Assembly (NCBI GenBank): GCA_025667525.1
Contig: CM046876.1
Location: forward strand, 81,819,512-81,883,511
Origin: Glebionis coronaria
Taxonomy: Eukaryota; Streptophyta; Magnoliopsida; Asterales; Asteraceae
Direction: 5' to 3'
DNA length: 64,000 nt
In this document: positions 31,334 to 43,891 of the stretch, piece by piece
Layout of the letters: each line of letters begins with the position of its first letter
How positions within the stretch are numbered: position 1 is the stretch's first letter
Translations under genes and position numbers: made by a program
The notes under the pieces: generated by a model
The model's database searches: none
Seen by the model: only the letters and a program-made list of their open reading frames with translations
What the model was told of the DNA's origin: nothing

Positions 31334-33883
31334 AAAAAAGTAAGTTAATTCACCCATCATACTCATCTCATATTTCTTGGTCATTAATTTAGCAAAACGT
31401 TTACTAAGATTGACATTTGTTGACCCAAAGATGATATCATCCACATAAATCTGCACAATGATGAAATCACTCTTGTCCTTGAAGGTAAAGAGTGTTTTAT
31501 CAATAGAACCCCTGATAAATTTATTTTCAGATAAGAAATTTGAAAGAGTTTCATACCATGCTCTTGGAGGTTGTTTCAGACCATACATTGCCTTGTGAAG
31601 TCTGTACACATGGTTCGGATACTCGCTGTTCTCAAATCCTTCAGGTTGTGCAACATACACTTCCTCAGCCAAATCACCATTGAGGAAGGCACTCTTAACA
31701 TCCATCTGATACACAGTGATGTTCATATAGGCAGCATAAGCAAGGAAGATTCTGATGGCCTCAAGTCTAGCAACAGGTGCAAAAGTTTCATCATAATCAA
31801 TTCCTTCAGTCTGAGAGAACCCCTGTGCTACCAGTCTTGCCTTGTTCCTGATGATGTTCCCAATTTCATCCATCTTATTTCTATAGATCCATCTAGTGCC
31901 TGTGATATTCTTTCCAGGTGTAGCTGGCACTAGTGTCCATACTTTGTTCCTTTTGAACTGATTGATTTCTTCTTGCATAGCAGCTACCCATCCTTCTTCT
32001 ACCAGAGCCTCAGCAACTCTTTTAGGTTCAATTTGAGAAAGAAATTCAGCAAATAGACATTCATTGGCTGAGGCTGACTCTGAGTCTTGGATTTGCTGTC
32101 TGGTTGTGACCCCTGCATTTGGTTCCCCAATAATGTTGACAAGAAGAATGTGTTGATCTCTTGACCACTTATTTTGAGGAGCTGGGAATTCAAGAACAGG
32201 GGTACTTGAGGGCACATCTGGTACAATTTGAGTCTCATCCTGCTGACTAGGAGGGCTTTCTTCAAAGACTACTTCAGTGTCAGAGTCTTCTTCAGCCATA
32301 TCAAGGGAAGCTATTTCATTATCAGCAGGAGAATCTTCAGAGATTTGAAGAATTGGTGAGTCATCAATATCATGAGAAGGACCATCAGAGATTTGAGGTT
32401 CTTCTTTATCAAGTTCCTGAGAGGTAGGAACTTCTATGTTGTGAGTAGACAGAGGGTCAAAAGCAGGAACATAAGGAGTGAGAGTGTTGGAGTGGTGATG
32501 ACTGGTAGGTCTGGGTTCTGTGAACTCATCACTTAGGAAAGAAATATTTTCATTAAAATCTACTTCATCACCCTCTGTTCCTGTCCTCTGTATGACTTCA
32601 TCATCTTCATTGAATCTGACATGGAAAGTTTCTTCTACTTCTTGTCTCCTGATGTTGAATACTCTGAAGGCTTTGGCTGTTGGAGAGTATCCCAAAAAGA
32701 AACCATCATCAGCTTTTTCATCAAACTTTCCAAGTTTATCCCTGTAGTTATAAATAAACACAGGGCATCCAAACACATGAAAATAGCTGACGTCTAGAGA
32801 TCTTTTTCTGAAAACTTCATAGGAGGTTTTGCCATGTCTTTTGACAATGATTGATCTGTTTTGAGTGTAGCAGGCAGTGTGTACAGCTTCTCCCCAAAAT
32901 TGCTTTGGTAAGGCTGCACCATTTAACATAGTTCTTGCTGCTTCAATCAGAGTCCTGTTTCTTCTTTCATCCACACCATTTTGTTCAGGAGTGCCAACTG
33001 AAGAGAAGTTCTGAGAAATCCCTTTTTCATCACAAAATGATTCAAGTTGATGATTCTTGAATTCTGTACCATTATCACTTCTTAGAGCTTTGACTCTAAC
33101 ATCATTCATATTTTCAACCTGTCTGATGAAGGACATGATGGTTTCAGCTGCATCACTTTTCCTTCTAAGGAAGAACACCCATGTATATCTTGAAAATTCA
33201 TCAACTATGACCAAGGTGTATTTGTTGTGATTAATGGTTTGAGGTTTGACAGGCCCAAACAAGTCCATGTGAAGGAGATGTAAGCACTTGTCAATAGAGA
33301 ATGATTGCCTAGTCTTGAATGAAGACCTGTGATGTTTTCCTTTGACACAGGCAGAACAAGTTTTGTCTTTGGAAAACATTACTGAAGGTAGACCAGCAAC
33401 CAAGTTTTGAGTGGCTATCTTATTGATGTTCTTGAAGTTGAGATGAGACAGTCTTTTGTGCCACAGCCAGTTGACACTTTCAGAGGCTTTGGCAAGAAAA
33501 CAATTTGAACTGTCTTCAGAGCACACAGCCATGTTGATGACATAAACATCTCTCCTTCTAGGTGCAACCAGCACAACATCATTGTTTTTGTTGAATATGG
33601 TTCCCTGAGTCTTAGTAAACAAAACCTTATAGTCAGCATCACATAATTGGCTGATGCTAATAAGATTGTGTTTAAGACCATTCACATATGCAACCCTGAT
33701 AAATGTGATCCCATTGCAATTCACTGAGCCATATCCTTCTGTGTCACCTGAAGAGTTATCTCCAAACACCACTTTGGGACCTGGCTCCTTTGAGTATCTG
33801 TGCAGGTATTGTTGAATCCCTGTCATGTGTCTAGAACAGCCACTATCTAGATACCATACCGATTCCTTGAGATATTTCTGCAC
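31319..33883 (-). CDS. pol: SIRE pol: protease, integrase, reverse transcriptase (frameshifted at the end)
   Basis: The 854-codon open frame contains protease ([13 protein letters not shown], catalytic DSG near residue 14), integrase HHCC (KRLSHLNF ... [10 protein letters not shown], about 144-190), integrase DDE ([23 protein letters not shown]; about 209, 270, 306), an acidic linker (~430-600), and RT ([30 protein letters not shown] near 811). In the integrase Glu motif Asp stands where Val or Ala is usual (NGVDER); the catalytic Glu is kept. The frame leaves RT at the A6 run 31334-31339. It is in a different frame from gag, 17 bases downstream of the gag stop, so a shift or splice would be needed. 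The first codon is not ATG. Confidence 0.92.
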   Translation of the reverse strand: MQKYLKESVWYLDSGCSRHMTGIQQYLHRYSKEPGPKVVFGDNSSGDTEGYGSVNCNGITFIRVAYVNGLKHNLISISQLCDADYKVLFTKTQGTIFNKNNDVVLVAPRRRDVYVINMAVCSEDSSNCFLAKASESVNWLWHKRLSHLNFKNINKIATQNLVAGLPSVMFSKDKTCSACVKGKHHRSSFKTRQSFSIDKCLHLLHMDLFGPVKPQTINHNKYTLVIVDEFSRYTWVFFLRRKSDAAETIMSFIRQVENMNDVRVKALRSDNGTEFKNHQLESFCDEKGISQNFSSVGTPEQNGVDERRNRTLIEAARTMLNGAALPKQFWGEAVHTACYTQNRSIIVKRHGKTSYEVFRKRSLDVSYFHVFGCPVFIYNYRDKLGKFDEKADDGFFLGYSPTAKAFRVFNIRRQEVEETFHVRFNEDDEVIQRTGTEGDEVDFNENISFLSDEFTEPRPTSHHHSNTLTPYVPAFDPLSTHNIEVPTSQELDKEEPQISDGPSHDIDDSPILQISEDSPADNEIASLDMAEEDSDTEVVFEESPPSQQDETQIVPDVPSSTPVLEFPAPQNKWSRDQHILLVNIIGEPNAGVTTRQQIQDSESASANECLFAEFLSQIEPKRVAEALVEEGWVAAMQEEINQFKRNKVWTLVPATPGKNITGTRWIYRNKMDEIGNIIRNKARLVAQGFSQTEGIDYDETFAPVARLEAIRIFLAYAAYMNITVYQMDVKSAFLNGDLAEEVYVAQPEGFENSEYPNHVYRLHKAMYGLKQPPRAWYETLSNFLSENKFIRGSIDKTLFTFKDKSDFIIVQIYVDDIIFGSTNVNLSKRFAKLMTKKYEMSMMGELTYFFGLSN

Positions 33884-33900
33884 AGATACATAGAAACAGA

Positions 33901-36435
33901 TTAGTTCCTATGGTGAACCCACTTTCCAGTGGGTTCCCTGAATTGCTTGTTAGCAACTCTTGTGTTCCTGAAAAACTTTTGGCGTTGGGATAGACAGTTC
34001 ATTGTTTCATGGTTATAACTCCCACAGATATCACACCCAGGGAAGTCACCACACTCGTCTGAGTGATGGTCTGTGAACCCACAGAATTTACAGGGAGGAT
34101 AAGATTTGTAATTTCCCTGTTGTCTTTTGGAACTCTGTGGTCTGTCCCTAGAGGGTGTCTGAGCTCTTTTAGCTGCCATGTGTCTGTCATGATCTAAGGT
34201 CGAATGGTGAGAATTTTTACAAACATTGCAATAAGGTTTGATTAACCTTTCCCTTTTGGGTTCACCTAGGACTGACTTAGGTTCATGAGAAGTAGAGCAT
34301 TCAGCGGAAGGCTTAATGTGTTGTTTCAAGAGTTCTAATTCTTTCATAAGAGACAACGGGCGATCTTCAGTTGTGGGGTCAACCTTATTCACAGCTTTAG
34401 TAGTAACAGGCTTAAAAGCTACTTGTTTACCAGTTTGTTTAGCAGGCACACAAAAAACTTTGACTGGAGGATTCTCAATATCTGTCCTAAGTTCGTCCTT
34501 AGCAGATCTAGAAGAACTGCTAGGTTCAACTCCAGAGAGTTTGGGCAAAGGTGGTAGCTCAGCCACATCTTCAGAGACAGGGTCATTAGTCAAAGAGGTA
34601 TCTGACATATGAATAGTCTCTGTAGATTTAAAGACAATGTCTTTGGGTTTGGTGAGAATCCTTAGCTTTTTATTATTAGCAGTTATATCCCTGTTTAAGT
34701 CAGCAGGCACTTCATCCCTAAGCAATTCATCAATAGTAAACCTAGCACACAACCATTTTTCAATAATCTTGTTCAATTCAGTGACTTGATCATTTAAAGC
34801 TATGTTTTTCAAGGTTAATCTAGTTACTTCGTTTTGCAGGGATATTTTCTCTAAGTTAACCCGCCTGAGAGTTTCACATTCAGCCTTAGCATTTATCATT
34901 TCAGATTTAACAGAGTGAAACTTATCAAGTAGGTTCTTTCTTTGTTCCTCAACAAAGTGCAAATCAACAATGGTGTAATCAAGGACATGCTTACGTTCAT
35001 CACTATCAGACATAGATAAAAGCCTGTGTACCTTTTTCATTGTGATGTCAACCCATTGTCCTGATCTTGCATCACCTTTTCCAACAGCTGGTTCATCCTC
35101 AGCTATCGCCATAAAAGCCCTGACTCTTGTGGTGTCTTCTTCATCTGAAGTCAATGGTTCATCATTCCAATCATAAGTTTCAGCAACCAACCCTTTCTCT
35201 GTCTTTTTCTCACCACCTTTCTTTTTGGACATAGCTTCAATCTTCAAGTTCATTTGTTCTAACTCAGCTTTAAGTGCCTTGTACTTATTTTTGTAATCTT
35301 TCTTCTCAGTGTCTGAAGAATTGGATTGAGATGAGTTGTTATGTTGTTTGAACTTGTAAGGTTTGGATGAAGATGATGGATAAGAGGGTGAGGATGTCTT
35401 GGTGGAGGGAAAATCTTTTTGATAATGTCCAAGCTTTCCACATGCAAAACATGTTTCTTTTGACCTGTCAGTTGGTTTGCTAGCTGATCCTACTCTTCCA
35501 GATCTTTTGTAGTATCTTCTTTGGTTGGCTAGCAGTGCTCTTTCATGGAGTTCTGCATTGAGGTCTGACAAGAACTCTTGGCTGCTACGGGTATCTTCTT
35601 CAATATCAGAATCGTTGTCATGAGGATGTGTTGCAGAGATCAAAGCTTTGGAAGATGCTCCTTGGACTACAAATCTTTCAGTCTCTGATTTGTAGATAGT
35701 ATCAATCAGCCCTTCTTCATAATTGTACTTACCATAGAGCTGAGCAAGGGTATCATTTTTGATTGAGTTGTTAGCTCTCTGAGTCTGATTCATGCTCAAC
35801 CACTTTCTTGGAATGCTGTTGACAAAAGTAGCATTGATCTCAGCTTGACCAATAGTGACATCATTCATAGCCAGGTCATTTAGAAGAATCTTCAGCCTAG
35901 TATAGGTTTGCTGAACCTTTTCACCTTCAAGTGACTTAAAGGCATTAAACTGAAGTCTGAGTGCCTGAATCTTTGTCTCTCTTGTTTCAGAGGGTCCTTC
36001 ATGGCCAAGAATGAGGTCTGTCCACATTTGTTTAGCTGTGGGACACTGAATGACAGACTTCATGATATGCTTGGGAAGACAGGAAATTATGATGCTTTTG
36101 AGACGTTTATCTTGGTTTGCTAATTTCCTATCAGCTGAAGTCCATTGTTTGATAGGTTTGGGAAGAGGGTTTTCTTCAGTGGATGTAAGCGCCATGGGAA
36201 TATATGGACCATTTTCTAAAATTTCTAAGAGAAAAGGTTCAAGTCCATCAAGGTAAACAAGAAATTGACTCTTCCAACTGGCAAAGTCTTCTTCATCAAA
36301 GACTGGTACACTGGTTACGTGTGATCCAACTCTTGAGTCAAGAAGTTGGGGTAGATCATCGTCATTTGCTGGAGGGTTAAGTCTTGGTGAAGATGGGTTT
36401 GTGGAAGGTGATTGTGGGCTAGAAGTTTCCGGCAT
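33901..36435 (-). CDS. gag: SIRE gag
   Basis: The 844-codon ORF is intact from ATG 36435, 74 bp after the LTR. The N-terminal copia Gag (UBN2-type) domain covers about residues 50-250 ([21 protein letters not shown]). A zinc knuckle near 330 reads [14 protein letters not shown], with Phe where the last Cys is expected. A long Lys/Glu-rich coiled-coil region follows (about 385-570), and three further Cys/His clusters lie near the end (CNVCKNSHH ~735, [14 protein letters not shown] ~781, [14 protein letters not shown] ~801). This large gag with several C-terminal fingers is typical of the SIRE/Maximus group as I know it. It forms the particle shell and binds RNA. Confidence 0.9.
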   Translation of the reverse strand: MPETSSPQSPSTNPSSPRLNPPANDDDLPQLLDSRVGSHVTSVPVFDEEDFASWKSQFLVYLDGLEPFLLEILENGPYIPMALTSTEENPLPKPIKQWTSADRKLANQDKRLKSIIISCLPKHIMKSVIQCPTAKQMWTDLILGHEGPSETRETKIQALRLQFNAFKSLEGEKVQQTYTRLKILLNDLAMNDVTIGQAEINATFVNSIPRKWLSMNQTQRANNSIKNDTLAQLYGKYNYEEGLIDTIYKSETERFVVQGASSKALISATHPHDNDSDIEEDTRSSQEFLSDLNAELHERALLANQRRYYKRSGRVGSASKPTDRSKETCFACGKLGHYQKDFPSTKTSSPSYPSSSSKPYKFKQHNNSSQSNSSDTEKKDYKNKYKALKAELEQMNLKIEAMSKKKGGEKKTEKGLVAETYDWNDEPLTSDEEDTTRVRAFMAIAEDEPAVGKGDARSGQWVDITMKKVHRLLSMSDSDERKHVLDYTIVDLHFVEEQRKNLLDKFHSVKSEMINAKAECETLRRVNLEKISLQNEVTRLTLKNIALNDQVTELNKIIEKWLCARFTIDELLRDEVPADLNRDITANNKKLRILTKPKDIVFKSTETIHMSDTSLTNDPVSEDVAELPPLPKLSGVEPSSSSRSAKDELRTDIENPPVKVFCVPAKQTGKQVAFKPVTTKAVNKVDPTTEDRPLSLMKELELLKQHIKPSAECSTSHEPKSVLGEPKRERLIKPYCNVCKNSHHSTLDHDRHMAAKRAQTPSRDRPQSSKRQQGNYKSYPPCKFCGFTDHHSDECGDFPGCDICGSYNHETMNCLSQRQKFFRNTRVANKQFREPTGKWVHHRN

Positions 36436-36495
36436 GGTGGATCTTGATCATAAAACTGAGAACGATGTTTCTTGAAGGTTTTAATATCAAACACC

Positions 36496-36507
36496 GCTCT
36501 GATACCA
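36496..36507 (-). promoter_or_regulatory. Initiator-Met primer binding site of the SIRE element
   Basis: TGGTATCAGAGC on the minus strand, two bases after the end of the 5' LTR (36510). It is complementary to the 3' end of initiator tRNA-Met. Confidence 0.95.
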
Positions 36508-36509
36508 AT

Positions 36510-37254
36510 TGAAAGTCCCTAATCAATGCAAGAAACCCTAATCTTAACTTAATCAACACAAGGTATTACTTTTCAAACGTAATCTTATTATTGTATAATA
36601 AAGAATTACAAGTGTTATGGATAACACCGTTTGATGACAATGTGTTGTGCACACTTTGAACAACAATAAACCTTAACTTATGAATACAGTCGTAGCTGTT
36701 TGATTCACTAAGTTATACGCACTAATGTTCTTAATATCTCAAAGTGTTAAACATTAATGCATGGATACACATCCTATTTATAGTGTTACGAGTTTGACTT
36801 AAACAGTACTTGATGTCGACTACACAAGCTTTTACAAGTTCCCACATCAGTCACATGATGTCCTTCTATTCTTGGTAGTCTTCCATTATGCTTTAAGGAA
36901 CAGTTGTCAAAAACAGTTTCCTTATTCTTCATAGTCTCGAACACACAAATGGCATGTCCAAAGTGTGCTGAGAGTTATCAGGGTATTGCCACCCCTGTTA
37001 ACTCTCAACCCCTCAGAGTCCCTAATACATCTTGGCTGTTATCCATCACAGCCAAGGAGTATGTCTTCAGGTAATCTTCGACTTCCCTGACAATGTCTCT
37101 GACATGGACTCCTCTGAGGTTGCTCACAGAGACTTGGATCTCTGTGAGTCTTGCGAAACTTGCCTGCCTCCTAGGCACAGGAAAGGGACTATCTATCAGC
37201 CTAACTATGTTTAAATCAATGATCAGGGAATCTAATAAGTTTAGATTCCCAACA
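36510..37254 (-). repeat. SIRE element 5' LTR (745 bp)
   Basis: It is collinear with 20470-21214 with about seven substitutions. The TATAAATA box (minus) at 36775-36782 would start the genomic RNA. Ends are TGTTGGG...CTTTCA. Confidence 0.95.
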
Positions 37255-37259
37255 AATGG
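37255..37259. repeat. Target site duplication AATGG, right copy
   Basis: It matches 20465-20469. Confidence 0.93.
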
Positions 37260-37464
37260 TTATGCATTTTACTACTTGTTCTTATATATCTAAGTACAAG
37301 GTTTAGGTTATGTAGCTATTTACAACAAAGATGAAATGCAAAAGTATAAGTATACAATGGACATGTTCACACATTTTATAGGAATATCACACATGCGTGA
37401 ATGTTATAGGATCATTGAGTAAAACTTTATTACATTTTGTCATGGTAAAATCATGGATTTTACA
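37260..37464 (-). repeat. Tekay-like solo LTR (minus), right part
   Basis: It is the 5' end of the solo LTR in its own direction, with terminal bases TGTAAAATCC on the minus strand at 37464. GTAAT follows at 37465-37469 as target duplication. Confidence 0.72.
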
Positions 37465-37879
37465 GTAATACGTAGAGAAACTTTGTAACAAACTAAGTAT
37501 TATGCGGAAACACTTAGAATAAAGAACAAAGCACACAAACCGATTACCAAACTTTCAACTTCAAGTGATAATAAAATATAAGAAGCGTACATACACTGAA
37601 CCCTAAGGTCTCCTTTTATAGATTTAAAGATCCTTGAATAGAAAGCTAATGATCAACTATTCTAGGAAGATATTAAAGAGATAAACATAAAAAATAAAAT
37701 ATTTCAAAATATCTTCCTAACTTAAACAAAACATGTTGATCTATACAGCTAATTAAATCTAAAAGTGGCTTGGATTATTCTTGTCAGCGCCTTGTTTATC
37801 AACGTCTTCTTTGCTCTTGCCGACAGCTAGAATCCTCTTTGTCAACGGCTTGGGACTTAGACAATTTTGTTCCCAACAA
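37465..37879 (-). repeat. Copia-B element 2, 3' LTR, proximal piece
   Basis: The minus-strand start TGTTGGGAAC is at 37879, right against a polypurine tract (37880-37889). With 16791-16850 it makes an LTR of ~470 bp. It contains GTTGACAAAG, CGTTGATAAA and CGCTGACAAG in U3, related to the motif array of the copia-B LTR at 63230. Confidence 0.85.
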
Positions 37880-40500
37880 TCCTCCCCTAAAATTGATATT
37901 TATTCTTAACTAACGAGTTTCAGAATAAAACAAAATACACAGAGAGGATTCTTGCAAATACATCTATCCCTGAATTTGAGTGTGAAGAAATCTCAAAAAG
38001 TCAACACCCACACAACTAGTATAATCAACCTTCAACTTTGTGCTCACCATCTTCTTCAACATGTCTCGTGTCAATGGATAAACTTTATCCACCAATAGAT
38101 ACTCTAAAAACTTTGTGGTGCAAAGATGATACACACCTATAGCTGAAAATAAACGCCACTCATAATGATTAAACATTTTCATAAATGTTGATCATATCTT
38201 TATTCCTCCATTAGTTGAAGGACCTTCCTCAGAATACTTGTCCTTCAACAGACTCTAAATAATCTCTAAATCCTCCCTATCCATACTGCCAAACAGGGAC
38301 ATAAGAGAAGAAAACACCTGCATCTTATCACCATACCTTGTGATCCTCCAAAAACTTGTACTATGATCTTCTTCATATTTAACTACAACATTTCTTAGAT
38401 CAAGGGGCAAAACTTTAGTATAATTCATAGAAGAAAGCTCCAAATTTCCCTTCAAAATGTTGTCATTGGGCAAATTTTGATCTAAAGGATCAAACTCTGG
38501 AAATTTGAATTTCACACCTTTCTTCCTAGGCCTGGGTACTTGTGATGCATTCTTTATCTTTAGCTGCTCCTCTATCTCCTCTTTTCGTTCTGCATAGAGC
38601 TTAAGAAATGTATTGTGCTCACTAATGTTGATCCAAATAGGATATGCAAGATACTCCAGCTGATCAAATGACAATGCTTGCAATTTCCTATGAGTCCACC
38701 CTATTTGATTACCTATGAACAACATTTTATACAAATATCTCCTTGATGTCTTTGGCTTCATCAACATATTGGAAGCCTTATTCTCCAAGACAACCTTCAT
38801 ATCATGCTGCATTCTCAGCAGTTCTTCTACTCCTCAATTTCTCATAGATAGAGTGACAGATAGATCATCCATTGTCAACTCCTCATGCCTGTGATTCAAA
38901 CTAGCAATCTGGGGAATGTCAAAGTCAATTAATAAGGAAAATTGTCTCAATTTCTCTTTTGCTGCCTTATCCTATCCATACTCCAACCTTTCTGGTTCTT
39001 CCTCATTGTCCACATCAGCATTAGAACTCTGTGAACTCCCTTCCTTATCATCATCTCCTCCTCTCATACTCCCAGACTCTAAACTTACAATCTGAGCCTC
39101 AATGCTACCCTTTTGTAGCCCTTGTCTTTCCTATTCTTGCAATTGGAATGCCAACTGATGATCAAATTGAAATTATGTACTCTTCTTTGGAACCTACTCC
39201 TCTACCAACACTGCTTTACCCTTCTCTAATGGATCAATAACTGGTAAAGTAGTTGGTACTTATGTAGAATCTTCTCTGATTATGAATGGTGGTTCGGATA
39301 CACCAAAGACAACTGAAGGTTTGTCAGTGGCTTAAATTGGAATGTCAGCGGCTAAAATAGTCTTGTCAGTGGATGCACTCTATTGAATCATCAAATCTGT
39401 AAAGGAAAATCTTTTAAGTGTGACCAAGAAGGATCAAATTCTATACTTTTCTTCATTCTTGTAAGAGTATCAGTAACTTCCTTAGCACTAATAGATCCCT
39501 CCTCAGAGCTCTTATTACTCAAATTCACTAGTTCAGTTGGTTCATCCTCCCCTTTGTAAGAGTCCTCTCTTTCATCACCTGAGGAATGGACCATAAACCT
39601 ATTTATCTGCTCCAAAACAACTATCCTCTCCTTCAATGAATTGATTTCAAGGCCTTGATCTTTGACAGTTTGTACAAGTTATGAATTTTGCTTTTTCAAG
39701 CTAATAAAGATAGTCATCAATTCCATTAATGTCAAAGGTTCTATACTGCCCTCATCTTCATTCGGGAACTGAATCCTCAATGAAGCTTCATGGGACGTGG
39801 ACATAGACTTACTTACAATGGGTCTGTCTTGACCTGCATCTAAGACAGTGTCAATAGTCCCAACCATGGCCACATCACTAGCCACCCTTGAGGTAGTGGT
39901 CTCATCCGCTACAAGGCTAGGGCCACCAGGAAAGACACCCCAGTGGTCCTTTGGCGTTTAGATACCCTAAATTATGAAGGTGAAGTGGATTCGGGGCTGG
40001 TTGGGTCAAGGTTGGAGGTGTCAGTGTCTACAATAGTGGTGTCAGCGGCTGACATGTGAATGTCAGCGGCTGAATAATGGGGTTCAGGGATGTCAATATG
40101 CATATCTACAACATGTTGGGGTGAAGGTGGTGGTTGTTCTTATTGTGGTTGGGGTTGTTATTTTTGTTCATCCACAACAACAGCTTGAATTACATCAAGC
40201 ACAGGTTGGGTCAATGGTAAATCTATGTATGGGGCAGTGTTTAGAGTGATAAAAAGCTTTTTACGTTTGACAGTGATCTCATAAAAGTTTTCACGATCCC
40301 TGCCACACTCCCCTTGCAAATCTAAAACTATTTGTAAAAATCTAGGGTAAGCAAGAGTCATCTTGCTTCCCTTGTTGTTTAGCATGCCCTCAAAAATCAT
40401 TTTTTTAAAATAATAATTTTGCCCAGTAGTCATGCAAACAAGAGCACTCGCAATAGAGCGATTGATCTCATTAAAAGATGAGCATTTGGGACTAACACAT
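37880..40500 (-). pseudogene. Copia-B element 2: extra ORF downstream of pol, broken
   Basis: This is a minus-strand reading frame in several pieces: 40158-40500 (PKCSSFNEINRSIASALVC ... AYPRFLQIVLDLQ), 39679-39885, 39391-39636, 38255-38812 (FPEFDPLDQNL; SLFGSMDREDLEI) and 37964-38182 (EWRLFSAIGVYHL, YPLTRDMLKK). The pieces are split by stops and shifts. It lies between where pol would be and the polypurine tract, the same position as the SIRE extra gene. Its C-terminal segment matches that of copia-B element 1. The N-terminal end is cut off at 40501 by the Tekay-like insertion. The function is not known; from memory such ORFs are often automatically annotated as unrelated host proteins. Confidence 0.75.
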
Positions 40501-43500
40501 TGTGACAATCCGTCAATTTTAGGTCGATATTTTATTCTTAAGTATTATTTAAAATCATTATTTTATTGTTAATTTATGAACTCACTCACTTTTGGGTAGA
40601 AATAAGGGTTTACGTCTTAAAGTAGCATCGACTACGTCTAAACCGGGGAACTCTACATTACGTGCTTACGTATACATACACCGTTTTTGTGACAGTCTGA
40701 CATTTCAGGAAATAAATTTATTCCCAAATATTATATTGGAATTTTATTTTGTGTTGGTTTATAAACTCACAAATTTTACGAGAGGAAATTAGGACTTACG
40801 TGCATAATTTAGCGTCTTTTACGATTAAATCGGAAACCCTAGGTTTACGTATTTACGCTTTTGAACTCTGTTTTCGACGAGACAATTTTTATTAGAATCG
40901 TCTTGTGCCGTAGATTCATAATTTATAAAAATGTTTTTCGTAAAACGACCCGAGGGCACGTAAATAGAGGAAACTAGAATCGAGGAGTACCCGTAAATTA
41001 GTGAAGATGAGACAAGTGGGATACTTGTCCCACCACCACCCTTTTGTATCAAGTTTATATGTAAACCAAGGACACTTGTCCTTAGTTCTTCCAAAACAAC
41101 TAAACACAAAACAAGCTACACCAAAACAATTCTCATACATGCAAACAAGAAAACTCACAATCTCTCTCTCCCTTCTCTTTTGACCGTGCCTCATTCATCA
41201 CCCAACACCACCATTGATCAAAAATATTAACCACAAATCATATGTATAAGTTGCATATGATGATAACCCATTGAAGACATGATGATTTGAGGTGATCTTA
41301 ACAACTAAAAAGGAGTTTACATGGAGTTCAAGGGTTGATTTCCATGAAGGTGTTCATCCATTTGAAGAACTCAAAAGTTCATTTGCCAAGATTAAAGCTT
41401 TGGTGACAAGAACCAAGCCTTGTTCATCCAAAATCTCAACCTTTTCATCACTTTGGTGGTATAGAGATTGTTTCCTTCCTATCATCTTGTTATTTTGTAA
41501 AAGTAATCATGTATTTTCTTTATAAATGTATATGTATATGATGATGAATGATGATCAAAATATTATGTGGGGATTTTGTGTTAATAGATTTGGTTAAAAA
41601 GATAAAAATCAACAAGTAAAGATGTTAAAATCTTGGTTAGATTCATAGGCTGTATAAAACAGTAAGTATCAATATGATAAATTGGAAAAATATCTTGGAT
41701 TATTAAATGTATAGTTAGGTATATGATTTTTACATATGTGGTGAGTTGGCCACTTAATGGAATCATTAAAATGAGCAAGATATGATCAAAATACTATTGA
41801 GGTACAAATCTGTATAGTCTGTTTTGGACGAATTATTTAAAATACTTAAAGCATGATTGAGCAGTATCTATAATAGAGTTAATTGTAGCACATATTATTT
41901 AGTTTATGCTGTTCAAATTTGAGCTTCTATCTCCTTGTAGAACTCAAGATATGGCAAAAATGGTGGAATGGACTTTGATAATCAAATTTGTAAATAAAAC
42001 TATATAGTATAATAAGAGCACTCAAGTAATATTATTATAAAATAAATATATAAAACCCACTAACTAATAATAATTATTATAAAATGAGTTGTATACTAAA
42101 ATAAATAAGTATGGCATTTTTATAAAAGGAAAGACTAAAATATTTTGTAAAGTTATAAAACTATATATAAGTTCTACGTCTTTTCGCCTAAAACCGAAAG
42201 ATTAACGTTTTCGCCAAATAAAACTTAGATGGTCGGACCCGTATAATATAACATTTTATAACTCATATACTGATATGTAAGTACATGTGACAAGTAAAAA
42301 CCAATAAATCCGAGCATTATAACTTATGGACCATAATGGGCCAAAGTAGCCTTATTGGACCGTTAGGCCCAACTAGTTAGGCTAAACACTAATGGACTTA
42401 CTCATGGGCTTAACCCACTTGGGCCCAACATATGAGTATAGGCCTGGTAGTAAAATTATAAATGGGCTAATATAATGAATTGAACTCTTAATGAGCTTAT
42501 TGGGCCTTAGTATGTAATTGGGTTGAAACTAGTATAACTAGTCTAAATTAACTAACACATAACAACTATAATGTTGTATGAGGAGATAAATTCCCACTTG
42601 ATCATCATCATACTTATAATATCATCATATATACATAACCATTATTTTTATAAAGTTATTGGACAAGAGTCTAATACCGAGTATTATTTGTCTAGGTTTC
42701 CGTGATTGAAGCATGTACCGTACATCCAAAACGCGATAGCCCGCCTTTCCTAACCAATGTGAGTTCATAGCCTCGCACTCTTTTAAATGTTTTATGAAAT
42801 GTTTTATAAACCCACGAGGGAGATAACATTTTATTTTTAATAAAAAACAGGACACCAGTTGTCCCATATGTATGCTTATTGATATGGACCCGAATGATTA
42901 TATGACCTGATGAATGAAATAAAATGGATTATTATTAGTTAGGTTATGTCACTAAAAGTCCCATTAGTATGAATTGTGAACTACCGGGATTTGGTAGACG
43001 CTTATGCATATAATAGTACTATTTGGGGAAGATCACCCCAGTTCACGCCTTGACGGTTGATCCCCGTCATGCCACATTGATTGGTAATCGAATTTATGTA
43101 CGAGAAGATTTAAATAAGCGTGATTATTGTGACGACACGCTGTTTTAGATGGGCAAAGGAATTACGGGTTTGCTACCCGATATATGTTGTAGAAAGGTAA
43201 CAATGTCATGCGGCTTATAATAATCCAATAACGAAAATACTGATATACGCATTGAATTATAATATATTGCCTGACTAGCAATACGGGGTCTTATTACTGA
43301 TATTATGTTCGTGTTTTGGTTTTACATAACCATTTTCATATAACGGTTTTTATTTAACTCTATACAACGTTATAAAACGTATTGTATGATGTTTTTGCGA
43401 CAATGGTTCGTATAATGGTTTTGAAGGCAAAAGCCTATATTATGATTTACGACAAAGATTTGTATAAAATGTCTTTGGCCTATTTTATAGCCTACGACAA

Positions 43501-43876
43501 AGATTTGTACAAAATGATTTTCGGTAACAATTATATACCGGTGATATATTAATGGTTTTTATTAAACTCTATGAATTCACTTGGCGTTTCGCTGACTTTT
43601 TAACATGTTTTATCTCAAGTAATTGAAGGTAATTCTCAGGAAGACGACAAGAATTTATGGCCTGCATTCAAATAAAATTTCCATTCAAATGTTTTGTAGA
43701 ATTTTATGATATACTATGACCTGAGGACCTATGTAATTTGATATTTATGAACGGAAAATGCTTTATAATTAAACAACGCGATTTTTAAGCGTTGTCTATG
43801 ATTTTAGTAATGTTCTATCCCGTAACACCAACGACTCTTCTGCTGAACTAATGTATGAATATTTGGGGGTGTTACA
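40501..43876 (+). repeat. Tekay-like 5' LTR (3.4 kb)
   Basis: It starts TGTGACAATCC inside the copia-B extra ORF and ends GGGGGTGTTACA, three bases before an initiator-Met primer site. Its first ~190 bp are echoed in the next ~170 bp (TGACAATCCGTCAATTTTAGG against TGACAGTCTGACATTTCAGG, from 40690). ORFs inside (40825-41194, 41292-41525, 42625-42867) lack support. Assignment to Ty3/gypsy Tekay/Del rests on LTR size, ends and primer site only. Confidence 0.7.
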
Positions 43877-43879
43877 GTT

Positions 43880-43891
43880 TGGTATCAGAGC
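43880..43891 (+). promoter_or_regulatory. Initiator-Met primer binding site, Tekay-like element
   Basis: TGGTATCAGAGC lies three bases after the LTR end. Confidence 0.9.

Larger units (their letters stand above)
27814..32612 (-). repeat. 4.8-kb tandem duplication inside the SIRE element, copy 2
   Basis: It is the partner of 23014-27813. Its right border at 32613 (AAT) continues into unduplicated pol (integrase). The length differs by one base from copy 1 because of homopolymer indels. Divergence in the intron is four changes in 520 bp, similar to the LTR divergence, so the duplication is about as old as the insertion. Confidence 0.93.
20470..37254 (-). mobile_element. SIRE/Maximus-like Ty1/copia element with internal tandem duplication and extra gene
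   Basis: The 16,785-bp element has 745-bp LTRs differing at about seven positions (~1%), perfect AATGG duplications, an initiator-Met primer site and a polypurine tract. Order in the element's direction: LTR, gag, PR-IN-RT-RNase H, promoter-like spacer, extra-gene exon 1, intron, exon 2 start, then a second RT-RNase H, spacer, exon 1, intron and full exon 2, LTR. Without the 4.8-kb duplication it would be ~12 kb, normal for Sireviruses, which often carry an extra or env-like ORF after pol. The low LTR divergence implies recent insertion. Confidence 0.93.

Noticed and set aside
31571..31933. Plus-strand ORFs of 80-120 codons opposite pol and the extra gene
   Set aside because: Shadows of the conserved minus-strand frames; they recur in both duplication copies only because the sequence is duplicated.
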